Shown piece after piece: positions 1-7,869 of a stretch of DNA of 64,000 nucleotides. Position numbers and translations under genes: made by a program. The stretch's first letter is position 1, and the number at the start of each line of letters is the position of its first letter. The notes beneath the pieces are model-generated. The model did not search any database and had not been told where the DNA came from. It saw only the letters and a program-made list of their open reading frames with translations. Source of the stretch: an uncultured Geobacteraceae bacterium (GTDB lineage: Bacteria; Desulfobacterota; Desulfuromonadia; Geobacterales; Pseudopelobacteraceae); assembly GCA_903876875.1 (NCBI GenBank), contig CAIRBT010000073.1, positions 31,034 through 95,033 on the forward strand, written 5' to 3'.

Positions 1-35
1 TGCTTGGTCACACTATTCCCCCTGCACCCATCTTG

Positions 36-674
36 CTACACAAAAATCCGGTTTTCCACACAGTACTTGATAAGATCTCCCGTGGTTCTCAGTTTCAATT
101 TATCCAGTACACGTGACTTATACGTGCTGACAGAGCTTATGCGGAGATCCAGCTCTTTGGCAATTTCAGTGATGGTAAAGCCACTCCCCATCATGCATAC
201 CATCTGAAACTCCCGGGGCGATAGGATAGTCGTAATATCCTCACTTCCCATGCCATCAGCAATGGTATCCTCTGGCAAGCACGTCCGCTTGTTTTTCCCT
301 TTTTTTTGATCACCAAGTACCCTCTCGATGGTTTCCTTAAGCTCAATGGTACCGATGCCTTTGTTAACATAGGCACTCGCACCGGCACGCAGTGCCCGCT
401 CAGCATACTGTTCTGCCGGATGGGAACTCAAGACAACAATCGGAAGATTAGATGCACTACTCCGGATATTTTTAAGGAGCCCAAACCCGGTATTGTCAGG
501 CAGTGACAGATCAAGCAGAAGCAGATTGAACCTGAACCGGTGTAAAAGTTCCAACGCCTCTTGACCGGTAGAAGCTTCATGGAACCTGAACCGCTGCGGG
601 AATATATTGAGAAGTGTTTTAATTACTCCTGAGCGTAAGAGAATGTGATCGTCAACCAACAGTACCCTAAGCAT
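36..674 (-). CDS. NarL/LuxR-family response regulator
   Basis: A 212-residue two-component response regulator. The N-terminal receiver has the acidic pair near D8-D9 and the phospho-acceptor at D55 (LLLLDLSLPD), and the conserved Lys follows the AYVNKG stretch. The C-terminal LuxR-type helix-turn-helix lies at about 150-195 (LSPREFQMV, then ITEIAKEL and SVSTYKSRV). It should bind DNA once phosphorylated by the kinase encoded just upstream; the kinase stop and this start overlap as TAATG, so the two are translationally coupled. A 24-bp element before this operon recurs before two chemosensory operons and is a candidate binding site (inference). Confidence 0.93.
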   Translation of the reverse strand: MLRVLLVDDHILLRSGVIKTLLNIFPQRFRFHEASTGQEALELLHRFRFNLLLLDLSLPDNTGFGLLKNIRSSASNLPIVVLSSHPAEQYAERALRAGASAYVNKGIGTIELKETIERVLGDQKKGKNKRTCLPEDTIADGMGSEDITTILSPREFQMVCMMGSGFTITEIAKELDLRISSVSTYKSRVLDKLKLRTTGDLIKYCVENRIFV

Positions 675-2470
675 TATTGTTTTTCCCCCACAGGAATAGT
701 GAGGCGAATAATCGTTCCCTGACCCGCCTCCCCACTAATATGCAAGTTGCCACGACAACTCCGCGCCCGCTCGCGCATTCCCATAACACCATATGACGTG
801 GTACGTGCAAGCTCATGCTCAGACACACCACACCCATTATCTGAAATTTCAAGAATCAGATCCCCCGCTTTCAAGCAGACTGACAGAGCTACTTCCGTCG
901 CATCAGAATGTCGGATAATATTGGTAAAACTTTCCTGCACGATGCGCATAAGAACTGTTGCTGTTTGTGTATCAAGACCATCGATATGACTGTTAATCAT
1001 CGCAAAGCAGCTAATACCACTATACTTTTCAAACTCATGTACCTGCCACTCAAGTGCAGCTGTCAGCCCGATACTATCTAAGAGTGGCGGCCTGAGGTTA
1101 CCGGCAATTCGTCGTATTATCCCAATGGAAGCATCTACTTCTTGTATCAGAACTCTGATCTGTTCCTCTGTTTCATCTTTATTATGGCAATAGACAACTG
1201 ATTCCAGCCCTAATTTTAAAAGAGTCAAATGTTGACCAAGGTCATCATGGATATCCCGTGAAATGGCAATGCGCTCTTCTTCTATGGCTTTTTGGAGATG
1301 CCCATGGAGTGCCCGGTTCCCTTCCAGTGCAGCCCGCAACTGTTCTGAACTCTTAAGTCGCTCTGATATATCCCGAATGGCAGCCACATGTGCGTGTTTT
1401 CCTTTATACTCAAAGCTATGAACTGAAACCTCAACCGGAAATTGCGTACCATCTTTTTTACGATGCCACCGCAAGGGGATATAGGCATCCTTCATCTGTA
1501 ACCCTTGGGCAGTCCCCTCCGGGTCGGCAGACAAATCAAAGAGTGTCAGCTCAAGGAGTGCGGCCTTTGCATAGCCATACATGTCCAGTCCGGCCGCATT
1601 GATGTCCAAAATCCGGCCACTCTCACATTCAACGAGAAGCACTCCGTTAAGATTCATTTCAAAGAGACGGACATAGCGTTCCTCGCTGCTTTTCAGGGCA
1701 TCCTCCGCCAACTTGCGAATAGTGATATCCTGAAGCACCACAATGTGACCGCGAGTAGTGCGCGACCCCGTGGTCGTATTGGAAACAGTAAGGCTGACCC
1801 ACAGGGTTGAGCCATTGCGGTGCAGACAGCGTACTTCAGCGGCAAAATCACAGAGACTACCGGAAGCAAGCCGGGTAAATCTCTCACGACATACCTGTTC
1901 ATCATCCGGGTGGAGAAGTTTGAGCAGGTATACGCCAACCAGTTCCTCCCTGAAATACCCCAAAAGCGTGCAGAGTTTTTCATTAACTTTCTGTATAACC
2001 TGCCGAGAAGAGCAGACAACCATACCAACGGCAGAACAGTCAAAGAACGATTGAAAGACATCTTCAGGTACGGAGAGTATCTGCTCCATGGGGATACTGT
2101 CCGTTATATCATAAAGAGAAATGATGCAGCCACCGGCAGCAGCGGCCAGGGGAACAACCATCATGCTAAAAACCTGCACGGTACCTGCCGGAATAGAGCA
2201 GACCTGTTCCATCTTAAACTGCGGCAACGCCCCCCGCATCACCCCAGTTATATTTTGGTACACCAACGGGGCTGAATCGGCATAAATCTGGGTAAGAAGC
2301 TCCCCATTCAAAAAATCAGTACCGACGCAGGTTTCCGGTACGTTGTTCGTTGTCAGAAAATTGCACCAGGTCCCATTGTGGGCAATAACAATTCCCTGAC
2401 CGTCTAACACGACCACACCGAACGGAAGAGAATGCAAGATTTCCGAGCTTATGTCTGACATAACACGCAT
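674..2470 (-). CDS. PAS-domain sensor histidine kinase, NarX/HisKA_3 type
   Basis: A 598-residue cytoplasmic kinase with no membrane segment. There are three PAS-like domains at about 10-125, 138-255 and 262-375. The third has the typical ILDINAAGLDMYGY core and ends in IRDISER. The HisKA_3 dimerisation box has its histidine near residue 408 (RDIHDDLGQH), followed by a HATPase_c domain with NGCGVSEHE and YGVMGMRERA. This is the NarL-partner class of kinase, and it lies directly upstream of, and overlaps, a NarL-type regulator. The signal is unknown; a diffusible, redox or bound ligand read by PAS is likely. A GAGG sequence lies 5 nt before the chosen ATG. Confidence 0.92.
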   Translation of the reverse strand: MRVMSDISSEILHSLPFGVVVLDGQGIVIAHNGTWCNFLTTNNVPETCVGTDFLNGELLTQIYADSAPLVYQNITGVMRGALPQFKMEQVCSIPAGTVQVFSMMVVPLAAAAGGCIISLYDITDSIPMEQILSVPEDVFQSFFDCSAVGMVVCSSRQVIQKVNEKLCTLLGYFREELVGVYLLKLLHPDDEQVCRERFTRLASGSLCDFAAEVRCLHRNGSTLWVSLTVSNTTTGSRTTRGHIVVLQDITIRKLAEDALKSSEERYVRLFEMNLNGVLLVECESGRILDINAAGLDMYGYAKAALLELTLFDLSADPEGTAQGLQMKDAYIPLRWHRKKDGTQFPVEVSVHSFEYKGKHAHVAAIRDISERLKSSEQLRAALEGNRALHGHLQKAIEEERIAISRDIHDDLGQHLTLLKLGLESVVYCHNKDETEEQIRVLIQEVDASIGIIRRIAGNLRPPLLDSIGLTAALEWQVHEFEKYSGISCFAMINSHIDGLDTQTATVLMRIVQESFTNIIRHSDATEVALSVCLKAGDLILEISDNGCGVSEHELARTTSYGVMGMRERARSCRGNLHISGEAGQGTIIRLTIPVGEKQ

Positions 2471-2521
2471 TCCGCCTCATCTTCATTAAACAAATCACAA
2501 AACAGCATAAGTACACTTTAA

Positions 2522-2580
2522 CATAATAGCAGTAATTAAGCCGCTTGTCTGTCGCAGGACTACTACAAAACGAAATAATT
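2522..2580 (-). promoter_or_regulatory. Promoter region with conserved 24-bp element (copy A)
   Basis: Upstream of the kinase/regulator operon. The core at 2545-2568 reads, on the minus strand, TTGTAGTAGTCC then TGCGACAGACAA. A TATTAT -10-like hexamer follows at 2523-2528, and an AT-rich tract lies upstream on the minus strand. Copies at 6785-6808 and 9813-9836 keep TTGTAGT, the central TCC, CGACA and ACAA. The function as an activator site is inferred from position and conservation. Confidence 0.55.
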
Positions 2581-2721
2581 TAAGAATAATATATTTGTAT
2601 TAATTTAAGGCAGTTGGATTGTCAACAGAAATATAAGATGGGTTTCACTGACGTATATATGGAAAAAGGGTAAATTACAACCCGTGTTGATCGGTTGGAA
2701 AATTGCACAGGGGATAAGCCC

Positions 2722-2747
2722 CCCTCATCCGTCCGAGCGGATGAGGG
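2722..2747. repeat. Perfect 10-bp stem hairpin
   Basis: CCCTCATCCG and CGGATGAGGG flank a 6-nt loop. No T-run follows, so it is not a classic terminator. It lies between the promoter of the kinase operon and the Rpn remnant. Confidence 0.6.
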
Positions 2748-2817
2748 CGAAACGGTGCCACTCGCAAAAAACTAACCGACAATGCTGACTTTGTGCGCGT
2801 GATGTAAATCCCTGGAG

Positions 2818-2958
2818 GATTATGAAAAGGGAAAAGAAGAAGGGATTGAACGGGGAAAGCTTGCGATTACGCATAAGTTGATCGCCAAGGGAATGAGTGC
2901 GGAAGAAGCAGCGGAAGTTGCCGTAATTGCGGTGGGAATTCTGCGGAGTGGCGATTAA
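2818..2958 (+). pseudogene. Rpn-family nuclease/transposase C-terminal remnant
   Basis: An open stretch of 46 codons ending in TAA encodes EKGKEEGIERGKLAI then KLIAKGMSAEEAAE. That is the repetitive EG-rich tail and final helix typical of Rpn (PD-(D/E)XK, recombination-promoting nuclease/putative transposase) proteins. Everything upstream, including the nuclease domain, is absent, and a stop lies in frame a few codons before it. It is therefore a decayed fragment of a mobile nuclease gene. The assignment rests on recognising the tail only. Confidence 0.6.
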
Positions 2959-2991
2959 TGGGGCAACGTGGTAATCAAGAGCGATGTACCA

Positions 2992-3402
2992 TTAGCTCTT
3001 GATCCTGTCATCTGTAGACACGAATAATCCATAGTTCCCAACCAACTCATTGACAGTACTGCGCAAAAGATCATAATCTAAAACTTTTAAGAGCACTCTA
3101 TCAGCACCCAGTATTAGTGCTATATCATCAATGCAGTCAACGCCAACTTTGGTCGCACCTCCTGTTATCGCAATTATGCCTATTTTCTTATACGTTGCTC
3201 TTAAAAAACGTATAACGTCGAGGCCATCTTTTTCCGGCATAAAAATATCTGTTATAACAATGTGATAATTATTTTTTCCCGCTATCCTAATACCCTCAGC
3301 CCCATCTTGTGCCGTATCAACTACGTGTCCATCAATAGTGAGGATATTCTTTATTATTTTTCCGACTTCCTCATGATCTTCAATAACAAGTATTCTTGCC
3401 AC
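2992..3402 (-). CDS. Single-domain response regulator (CheY-like receiver)
   Basis: A 136-residue stand-alone receiver. The acidic residues are E8/D9, the phospho-acceptor is D52 (VITDIFMPEKDG), the switch Thr is in AITGG and the Lys is in VLLKVLD. The usual KPF after that Lys is KVL here, a divergent beta5-alpha5 surface. The start is GTG with a strong GGAGGG site 6 nt upstream. It is the last gene of the chemosensory cluster and may serve as its CheY, but a CheY for the flagellar switch cannot be told from an adaptor receiver on sequence alone. Confidence 0.88.
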   Translation of the reverse strand: MARILVIEDHEEVGKIIKNILTIDGHVVDTAQDGAEGIRIAGKNNYHIVITDIFMPEKDGLDVIRFLRATYKKIGIIAITGGATKVGVDCIDDIALILGADRVLLKVLDYDLLRSTVNELVGNYGLFVSTDDRIKS

Positions 3403-3471
3403 GCCCTACCCTCCGGTTAAATTATTACGTTACTGTCATATTTTTGACAGCTCACTTCATCACCAGCTCAA

Positions 3472-3615
3472 TCATGTCACCAGATATCCAAAACGAACGG
3501 CTCCCCAATGCTTGTCATTAATAATAATTGGTAACGACATGTCATTCATTACTTCGCCAGTATCCCGCATATAGGTTTGCAAGAGAAAACCATCTTCATT
3601 CTTAGCAGCCCGGAT
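3472..3615 (-). pseudogene. C-terminal tail of a lost chemoreceptor (Cache-type end)
   Basis: Out of frame with the gene ending at 3602, this open stretch encodes IRAAKNEDGFLLQTYMRDTG, then EVMNDMSLPII and DKHWGAVRFGY, and stops with TGA at 3472-3474. The pattern matches the extreme C-terminus of receptors that carry a Cache/PAS-like domain after the signalling domain. It has no start of its own. The joint with the preceding sensor fragment falls near 3610, consistent with an internal deletion that removed the second membrane helix, HAMP and signalling domains. Confidence 0.65.
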
Positions 3616-4123
3616 AGGCGTCCTCCAGTGAAGTCGTCAACATGATAGCACCGTTAAAGCCATCTTCGGGGTGACATCCTTTGCAGCGAGCTTCGTTATT
3701 CAAGGGTAAAACAGATGTTACCGTATGTATCCCGTTGATTGTACGATTGATACTTCGTGCCTTCCCCTCTTTGAAGGCTTCAAGCACCAGTGGTTCGGGA
3801 AGACCACCAGTGGAGAGTGATCCAGATTTTTTATAGACGCCCAAATCAACAACAGTTTTATTATCTTTCATCTGTTTGACATATTGATTCACCGCTTCTG
3901 GATTACCGAGCATCATAAACTCGTTCACGGATTGTCGAATTGAAGCGACCAACTCTCGTGACGCCGACACTTTAAGATCCATAATCGAATTTATACTCAA
4001 CCAGAGTGCGGTACAACCAAGGATGGTGAAGCCAATAAACAGCGTACTGCTGATTATTAACAACACTTTTGTGGCTAGTTTGAATGTAATGTTACGTTGT
4101 GGTAATGGTGACTGCCGTATCAT
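3602..4123 (-). pseudogene. Truncated heme-motif chemoreceptor sensor
   Basis: 173 residues: a basic N-terminus, one membrane helix at about 18-45, then a periplasmic sensor (about 46-170) with a c-type heme motif CKGCH (in NEARCKGCHPEDGF). Such CXXCH sensors are known in Geobacter chemoreceptors and kinases. The gene stops right after SLEDAYPGC, where a second membrane helix, HAMP and a methyl-accepting domain would be expected, and receptor-tail sequence follows in another frame. It is therefore a deletion remnant. It may still make a membrane-anchored heme protein, but it cannot signal to CheA. It overlaps cheW by TAATG. Confidence 0.7.
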
Positions 4124-4638
4124 TATTTAGGTGCATCTCCCCGTTTATTATGAAGCAACTCGTTTTCCTCATTGGAGAACATCAGATCGAGATTTAACAG
4201 CACCAAGAGCTGTTCTCCGTGATTAATGACGCCTGATATGTACTCATGGCCTACACCACCAGAAGCGACCGAAGGTGACGGCTGTATTTCACTTGCAGAA
4301 ACACGAATTACCTCTGATACCGAATCAACAGTAAACCCTAAAAGTTCACCCGCAACGTCCATAATGATAACCCGTGTATGGCTGCTGTTTTCCGTTTCCA
4401 TGAGACCGAATCTTTTACGCATAGAAATAATGGGAATAACTTTACCACGGAGATTAATAATACCTTCAACGTAGTGAGGTGTATTCGGCATGTGCGTTAT
4501 CGTAACCATCCGAATTATTTCACGTACTTTTAACACCTCAAGCCCATATTCTTCATTATCCAGATGGAAACTGACCATTTGGATAAGCTCACTCAGATTT
4601 TCTTTATAATTAAGCGTTACTGCGGGTAAATTATTCAT
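4123..4638 (-). CDS. cheW: Chemotaxis coupling protein CheW
   Basis: A 171-residue CheW with the family's two SH3-like subdomains. Recognisable segments are VSFHLDNEEYGLEV, INLRGKVIPIISMRKRFG, TRVIIMDVAGELLGFTVDSV and VINHGEQLLVLLNLD. It couples receptor hairpin tips to the CheA P5 domain. ATG at 4638 is preferred because AAAGAGG lies 6 nt before it; a TTG two codons upstream is possible. It follows the intact receptor by 14 bp and overlaps the broken receptor's start by 1 bp. Confidence 0.95.
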   Translation of the reverse strand: MNNLPAVTLNYKENLSELIQMVSFHLDNEEYGLEVLKVREIIRMVTITHMPNTPHYVEGIINLRGKVIPIISMRKRFGLMETENSSHTRVIIMDVAGELLGFTVDSVSEVIRVSASEIQPSPSVASGGVGHEYISGVINHGEQLLVLLNLDLMFSNEENELLHNKRGDAPK

Positions 4639-4652
4639 ATGCAACCTCTTTA

Positions 4653-6290
4653 TTAAACTCGGAATTTATGAATAAGAGTCTGAAGCTGCTGTGCCTGTAC
4701 GGCGAGCTGCGAAGCTGCGCCAGCTGTTTCTTCAGCACCCCGTGCAGACTGATGGACAATATCGGTGACCTGTTGGATATTGTGAGTGACATCATTTGTT
4801 GTTGAAGTCTGCTCTTCCGCTGCTGTAGCAATCTGATTTATTTGCATCGTTACTTCATTAATGCGTTCGAGAATTTCCGCAAGTGCCTGGCCTGATTTTT
4901 GAGAGGTAACGGCACCTTTCTCAACCTCATGAACACCATCTTCCATTGCATGAACAGCCGCTTTCGTTTCATTCTGAATGGCTTTAATCATCTCACTAAT
5001 CTCTCTGGTCGCCTTTGTCGTTCTCTCCGCCAAAGCACGAACTTCATCCGCAACAACAGCAAAGCCTCTGCCCTGTTCTCCCGCACGGGCAGCCTCTATG
5101 GCTGCATTCAATGCTAAAAGGTTAGTCTGGTCAGCAATATCTTCGATGGTACCGACGATCTCACCAATCTGTTCGGAACGTGTACCAAGTGCCGCCACCG
5201 TCACAGAAGTTTGACGCACTCTATCAGCAATTGTATTCATACCGCGGATAGTCTCGTTAACAACGGTCGCCCCCCCCGTTGCACAATCTGCGGTAAGCCG
5301 TGAGGCATCTGCAGCCATTGAGCAGTTACGTGCAATGTCTGTACTCGTGGCGGACATCTCTTCACTTGCTGTTGCAACTGAATTGACTTGAGCCGCGACC
5401 TCTTCAGTGCCCGTGGCAATTTGCTCGGCTGTTGAGTGCAACTGATGAGAAGCTGAGGCAATTCCTGACGATATATCAACAGTTTGAGAAACAAGCTGCC
5501 GTAGATTATCAACCATCGTTTTCATGGCAAACATCACGCTACTACTATCGCCAAACGTCACAGCAACGGTGTGAGTCAGATCACCATCAGCGACTAAAAC
5601 GGCTATTTCCTGCACCTGTGTCGGATCACCACCCAATTGCCGTTGTATGTTACGTGATATCAACAGGCCTAAAACAATTGACAGTACAAAGCCCATTATG
5701 GTGAAGCAGACCATATATGTAGTTGCTCTCTTTGCCAGAGAGGTGTTGTACTCTGAGGTTAATTTAGCCTGCGCCTCCTTTGATTCCATTAATTTATCCA
5801 ATAATTCTTGCTCGTGCAGTCCTGCTTTTTTAGCATCACCATGCAGAAGTGCAACGGCTTCAGCATCTTTCTTGGCATCATCAAGCTCCAAAATTTTGGT
5901 AATAAAATTACTATAGACATTACGAGCTTCTTTAAATTCGGCAAAAAGCTTATGTCCATCATCTGTTAAAATAGTTTTTTCGAACTTATCTGAACGTTCT
6001 GTTATAGTTTGCCTTAATTTACTGATATTATCTCGATATAACTGACTCTCTTTGGCGTCCTTGGCTTCTACTGCGTCACGCAGGTTGACGCGAACCCGCT
6101 GGAAGGCGACAGATATATCTGCAAGATCTGCCAATGGGACAGTAATCTTGGCATATAATTTTTCATCTTGGGCATCTATCTGTTTTATTGAGACAACACC
6201 AATACCACCAACCACCGTAGCCACTATGGCGACCGTGATAAACCCAAATAACAGCTTGGAACTCAAACGCAGCGAAGAAAACCAATTCAT
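4653..6290 (-). CDS. Methyl-accepting chemotaxis protein, 4HB sensor
   Basis: A 545-residue receptor. Membrane helix 1 is at about 5-30, followed by a four-helix-bundle periplasmic sensor (about 31-185), helix 2 near 190-210, HAMP near 212-265 and a cytoplasmic signalling domain. The highly conserved hairpin tip reads [20 protein letters not shown], then [14 protein letters not shown]. The Gln/Glu-rich heptads are suited to methylation, but no CheR or CheB is encoded in the window. The start at 6290 (MNWF) has GAGG nine bases upstream; an in-frame GTG at 6305 lacks a ribosome site. It is very likely the functional input of this cluster. Confidence 0.95.
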   Translation of the reverse strand: MNWFSSLRLSSKLLFGFITVAIVATVVGGIGVVSIKQIDAQDEKLYAKITVPLADLADISVAFQRVRVNLRDAVEAKDAKESQLYRDNISKLRQTITERSDKFEKTILTDDGHKLFAEFKEARNVYSNFITKILELDDAKKDAEAVALLHGDAKKAGLHEQELLDKLMESKEAQAKLTSEYNTSLAKRATTYMVCFTIMGFVLSIVLGLLISRNIQRQLGGDPTQVQEIAVLVADGDLTHTVAVTFGDSSSVMFAMKTMVDNLRQLVSQTVDISSGIASASHQLHSTAEQIATGTEEVAAQVNSVATASEEMSATSTDIARNCSMAADASRLTADCATGGATVVNETIRGMNTIADRVRQTSVTVAALGTRSEQIGEIVGTIEDIADQTNLLALNAAIEAARAGEQGRGFAVVADEVRALAERTTKATREISEMIKAIQNETKAAVHAMEDGVHEVEKGAVTSQKSGQALAEILERINEVTMQINQIATAAEEQTSTTNDVTHNIQQVTDIVHQSARGAEETAGAASQLAVQAQQLQTLIHKFRV

Positions 6291-6316
6291 AATAACCATC
6301 CTCACAATGCAACTAT

Positions 6317-6613
6317 TTATTTAGACACATACGGTACCATTACAAAAAAGCGCCCTTCTTCCTCTTGGACTTGCTTAAAAACATTACACTCTAAACAGGT
6401 TGAGACGCTTTTAAGAGAGGAACACTTATATTTATGGCTGTTACCAAAGGTTCCACAGACCGCCCAGCAAAGCCTTCCACCATTTACGCCATGATTTAAG
6501 CCATTAAGGATACGTGCAATTGACGTCTGACAAACACCGAGGTCATTTGTGTTTACGCCATCTGTTTCTCTTCCGCATTTCATCACTTCCCAGCAGTTCT
6601 TGTAATCAGTCAT
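6317..6613 (-). CDS. Two-CW domain cysteine-rich small protein
   Basis: A 98-residue soluble protein with eight cysteines, beginning [11 protein letters not shown] and containing a second Cys-Trp block ([10 protein letters not shown]) and a final [15 protein letters not shown]. This is the two-CW family, found beside chemotaxis and sensory genes in Deltaproteobacteria. The Cys spacing suggests metal or Fe-S binding, which is not proven. It is the first gene of the receptor/cheW operon, 26 bp before the GTG/ATG of the receptor. Confidence 0.85.
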   Translation of the reverse strand: MTDYKNCWEVMKCGRETDGVNTNDLGVCQTSIARILNGLNHGVNGGRLCWAVCGTFGNSHKYKCSSLKSVSTCLECNVFKQVQEEEGRFFVMVPYVSK

Positions 6614-6762
6614 GGCAACTGGATCTTACGACTTACACGTAGTTGTGTATAAAGATAATTTATAACGAACAACCAAACCTCCTGTGAATAGACCAATGTA
6701 CCTGAGGGCCATTATAAATAAGACAATCTGACACCGGCAATACCAATAGGAACTTAACGACA

Positions 6763-6900
6763 CTAATAACATACAATTAACCGATTGTATGTCGTAGGAA
6801 GACTACAAGATAAAATAAATTTTAAAAACAGCTTTATTTTAGAATGAAGGGGGTAAACTCACTGCGGAAATGGGCCACGCGAGGGGTATATGTCAAATGG
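6763..6900 (-). promoter_or_regulatory. Promoter region with conserved 24-bp element (copy B)
   Basis: The core at 6785-6808 reads on the minus strand TTGTAGTCTTCC then TACGACATACAA. A TTATTAG -10-like sequence is at 6763-6769. Similarity to copy C continues into the AT-rich stretch and on to a decayed CACGCGAGGGGT hairpin sequence at about 6873-6884, so B and C look like duplicates of one 130-bp segment. It drives the two-CW/receptor/cheW operon. Confidence 0.55.
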
Positions 6901-6925
6901 CAAGTCAGCACGCAAAGGAGCATTT

Positions 6926-6985
6926 ATGGCAACGACAACATTCGATACACTGAAGTTTGTGCAGCGGAGGTTACCATTTTGCTGA
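6926..6985 (+). pseudogene. DUF1640-type coiled-coil protein, N-terminal remnant
   Basis: ATG with an AAAGGAG site encodes MATTTFDTLKFVQR, the near-invariant opening of DUF1640 (CCDC90-like) proteins that often sit near mobile elements. It then reads RLPFC and stops. The coiled coil and membrane helix are gone. The assignment is from the opening peptide only. Confidence 0.6.
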
Positions 6986-7031
6986 ATATGTGCTGAATAA
7001 TTTCGTTGTTGAATAATTTAGCCACAAAAAC

Positions 7032-7065
7032 GGGCTTGAGCGAAATCGCTGCAAGCCCTTTGTTT
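7032..7065 (+). terminator. Rho-independent-like hairpin
   Basis: GGGCTTG and CAAGCCC form the outer stem, AGCG/CGCT the inner stem with an AAAT loop, and TTTGTTT follows. It lies between the DUF1640 remnant and a tRNA-like 3' end, and may be left over from the lost element rather than belong to a current gene. Confidence 0.6.
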
Positions 7066-7070
7066 ATCTC

Positions 7071-7101
7071 TGGTAGCTGAGGCCTGGCTCGAACCGGCAT
7101 G
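7071..7101 (-). other. tRNA-like 3' end (vestigial)
   Basis: On the minus strand the sequence reads GCCGGTTCGAGCCAGGC followed by CTCAGCTACCA: a T-arm with TTCGAGC loop, one mismatch in the stem, an acceptor 3' strand and an encoded CCA. No matching D-arm, anticodon arm or acceptor 5' strand was found upstream. It may be a scar of an element integrated at a tRNA gene, or chance similarity. Confidence 0.35.
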
Positions 7102-7160
7102 CTCTTGCGTTTATCAGTTACAAGTTACACTGTTATCGGGGGGATGTCGAGTGTACCTTA

Positions 7161-7847
7161 TCACAACCGGTCATGGTCGTTATCTTTCGCCACTTTAAGG
7201 AGTCTGCAAAGCGTATCCTCTAGGACACCCGTCATCCGTGAAAAATATCCACCAATGCCCGGCGGCGTATGAAAACCCCATTCGATAATCTTCACTACGG
7301 TCAATTCCAGTGAAATTTGTAACGTTGGCATCGAAATCTCGACCACCTCACCTGGGGTAAAAACCTCTGTGTTCGGAGTGGCAACGAACATGCCTGTCCA
7401 GGAGATATCCGTTGTGTAGGCTCTCTGGTCTTTTATGGTAACGGGGATTGTGAAGCACCTTCTTCGGCTTGAACGTAGTTTGCGTGGGGTAAAAGCAGCA
7501 CAGGTTTTATCGACAAAGTGTGAGAGGCTTTTGTCTTGCGCGGCATCGCCTGACATTGCCATGGGCACCAACATGAAACCAAGAGCCTTCACCTTGAGAA
7601 CGGGGAAATATTCGGAAAGTGTATAGGCGATCTGTTTTTCTTCGCCTTTGGATTTAATCATTGTGACAAGGTCAACTATAATTCCGGAACAGGCCGTATG
7701 CTGGGCAAAAAGTTCTGCTTCAGCGAACGAGTCGAAGGCCATAGCATTTGCTCCGTGCATGTGCAGACTTGCAGTCAGGACGTGCTTGGTGGCCGGATTA
7801 TATGAGATTACCAGTATGGGACTGGCCTGGTTTAATTCCATACCCAC
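7161..7847 (-). CDS. PilZ-domain protein with N-terminal receiver-like region
   Basis: 228 residues. Residues 1-115 resemble a receiver fold (PILVISYNPATKHVLTASL, GIIVDLVTMI) but lack the phospho-site context. Residues about 125-220 form a PilZ domain with the c-di-GMP signature RSSRR and DISWTG (RxxxR, DxSxxG). It probably reports c-di-GMP to the chemosensory complex; the effector partner is unknown. It is 22 bp downstream of cheA. The start is taken as GTG at 7847, 7 nt after AAGG; ATG at 7841 is possible. Confidence 0.82.
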   Translation of the reverse strand: MGMELNQASPILVISYNPATKHVLTASLHMHGANAMAFDSFAEAELFAQHTACSGIIVDLVTMIKSKGEEKQIAYTLSEYFPVLKVKALGFMLVPMAMSGDAAQDKSLSHFVDKTCAAFTPRKLRSSRRRCFTIPVTIKDQRAYTTDISWTGMFVATPNTEVFTPGEVVEISMPTLQISLELTVVKIIEWGFHTPPGIGGYFSRMTGVLEDTLCRLLKVAKDNDHDRL

Positions 7848-7869
7848 AACAAAACCTTCATAGTATCTC

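Noticed and set aside
2529..2542. GG-N10-GC on the minus strand inside promoter copy A
   Set aside because: The flanking bases are poor for RpoN (CGGCTTA, ACTGC) and the pattern is not kept in copies B and C, which share the other element.
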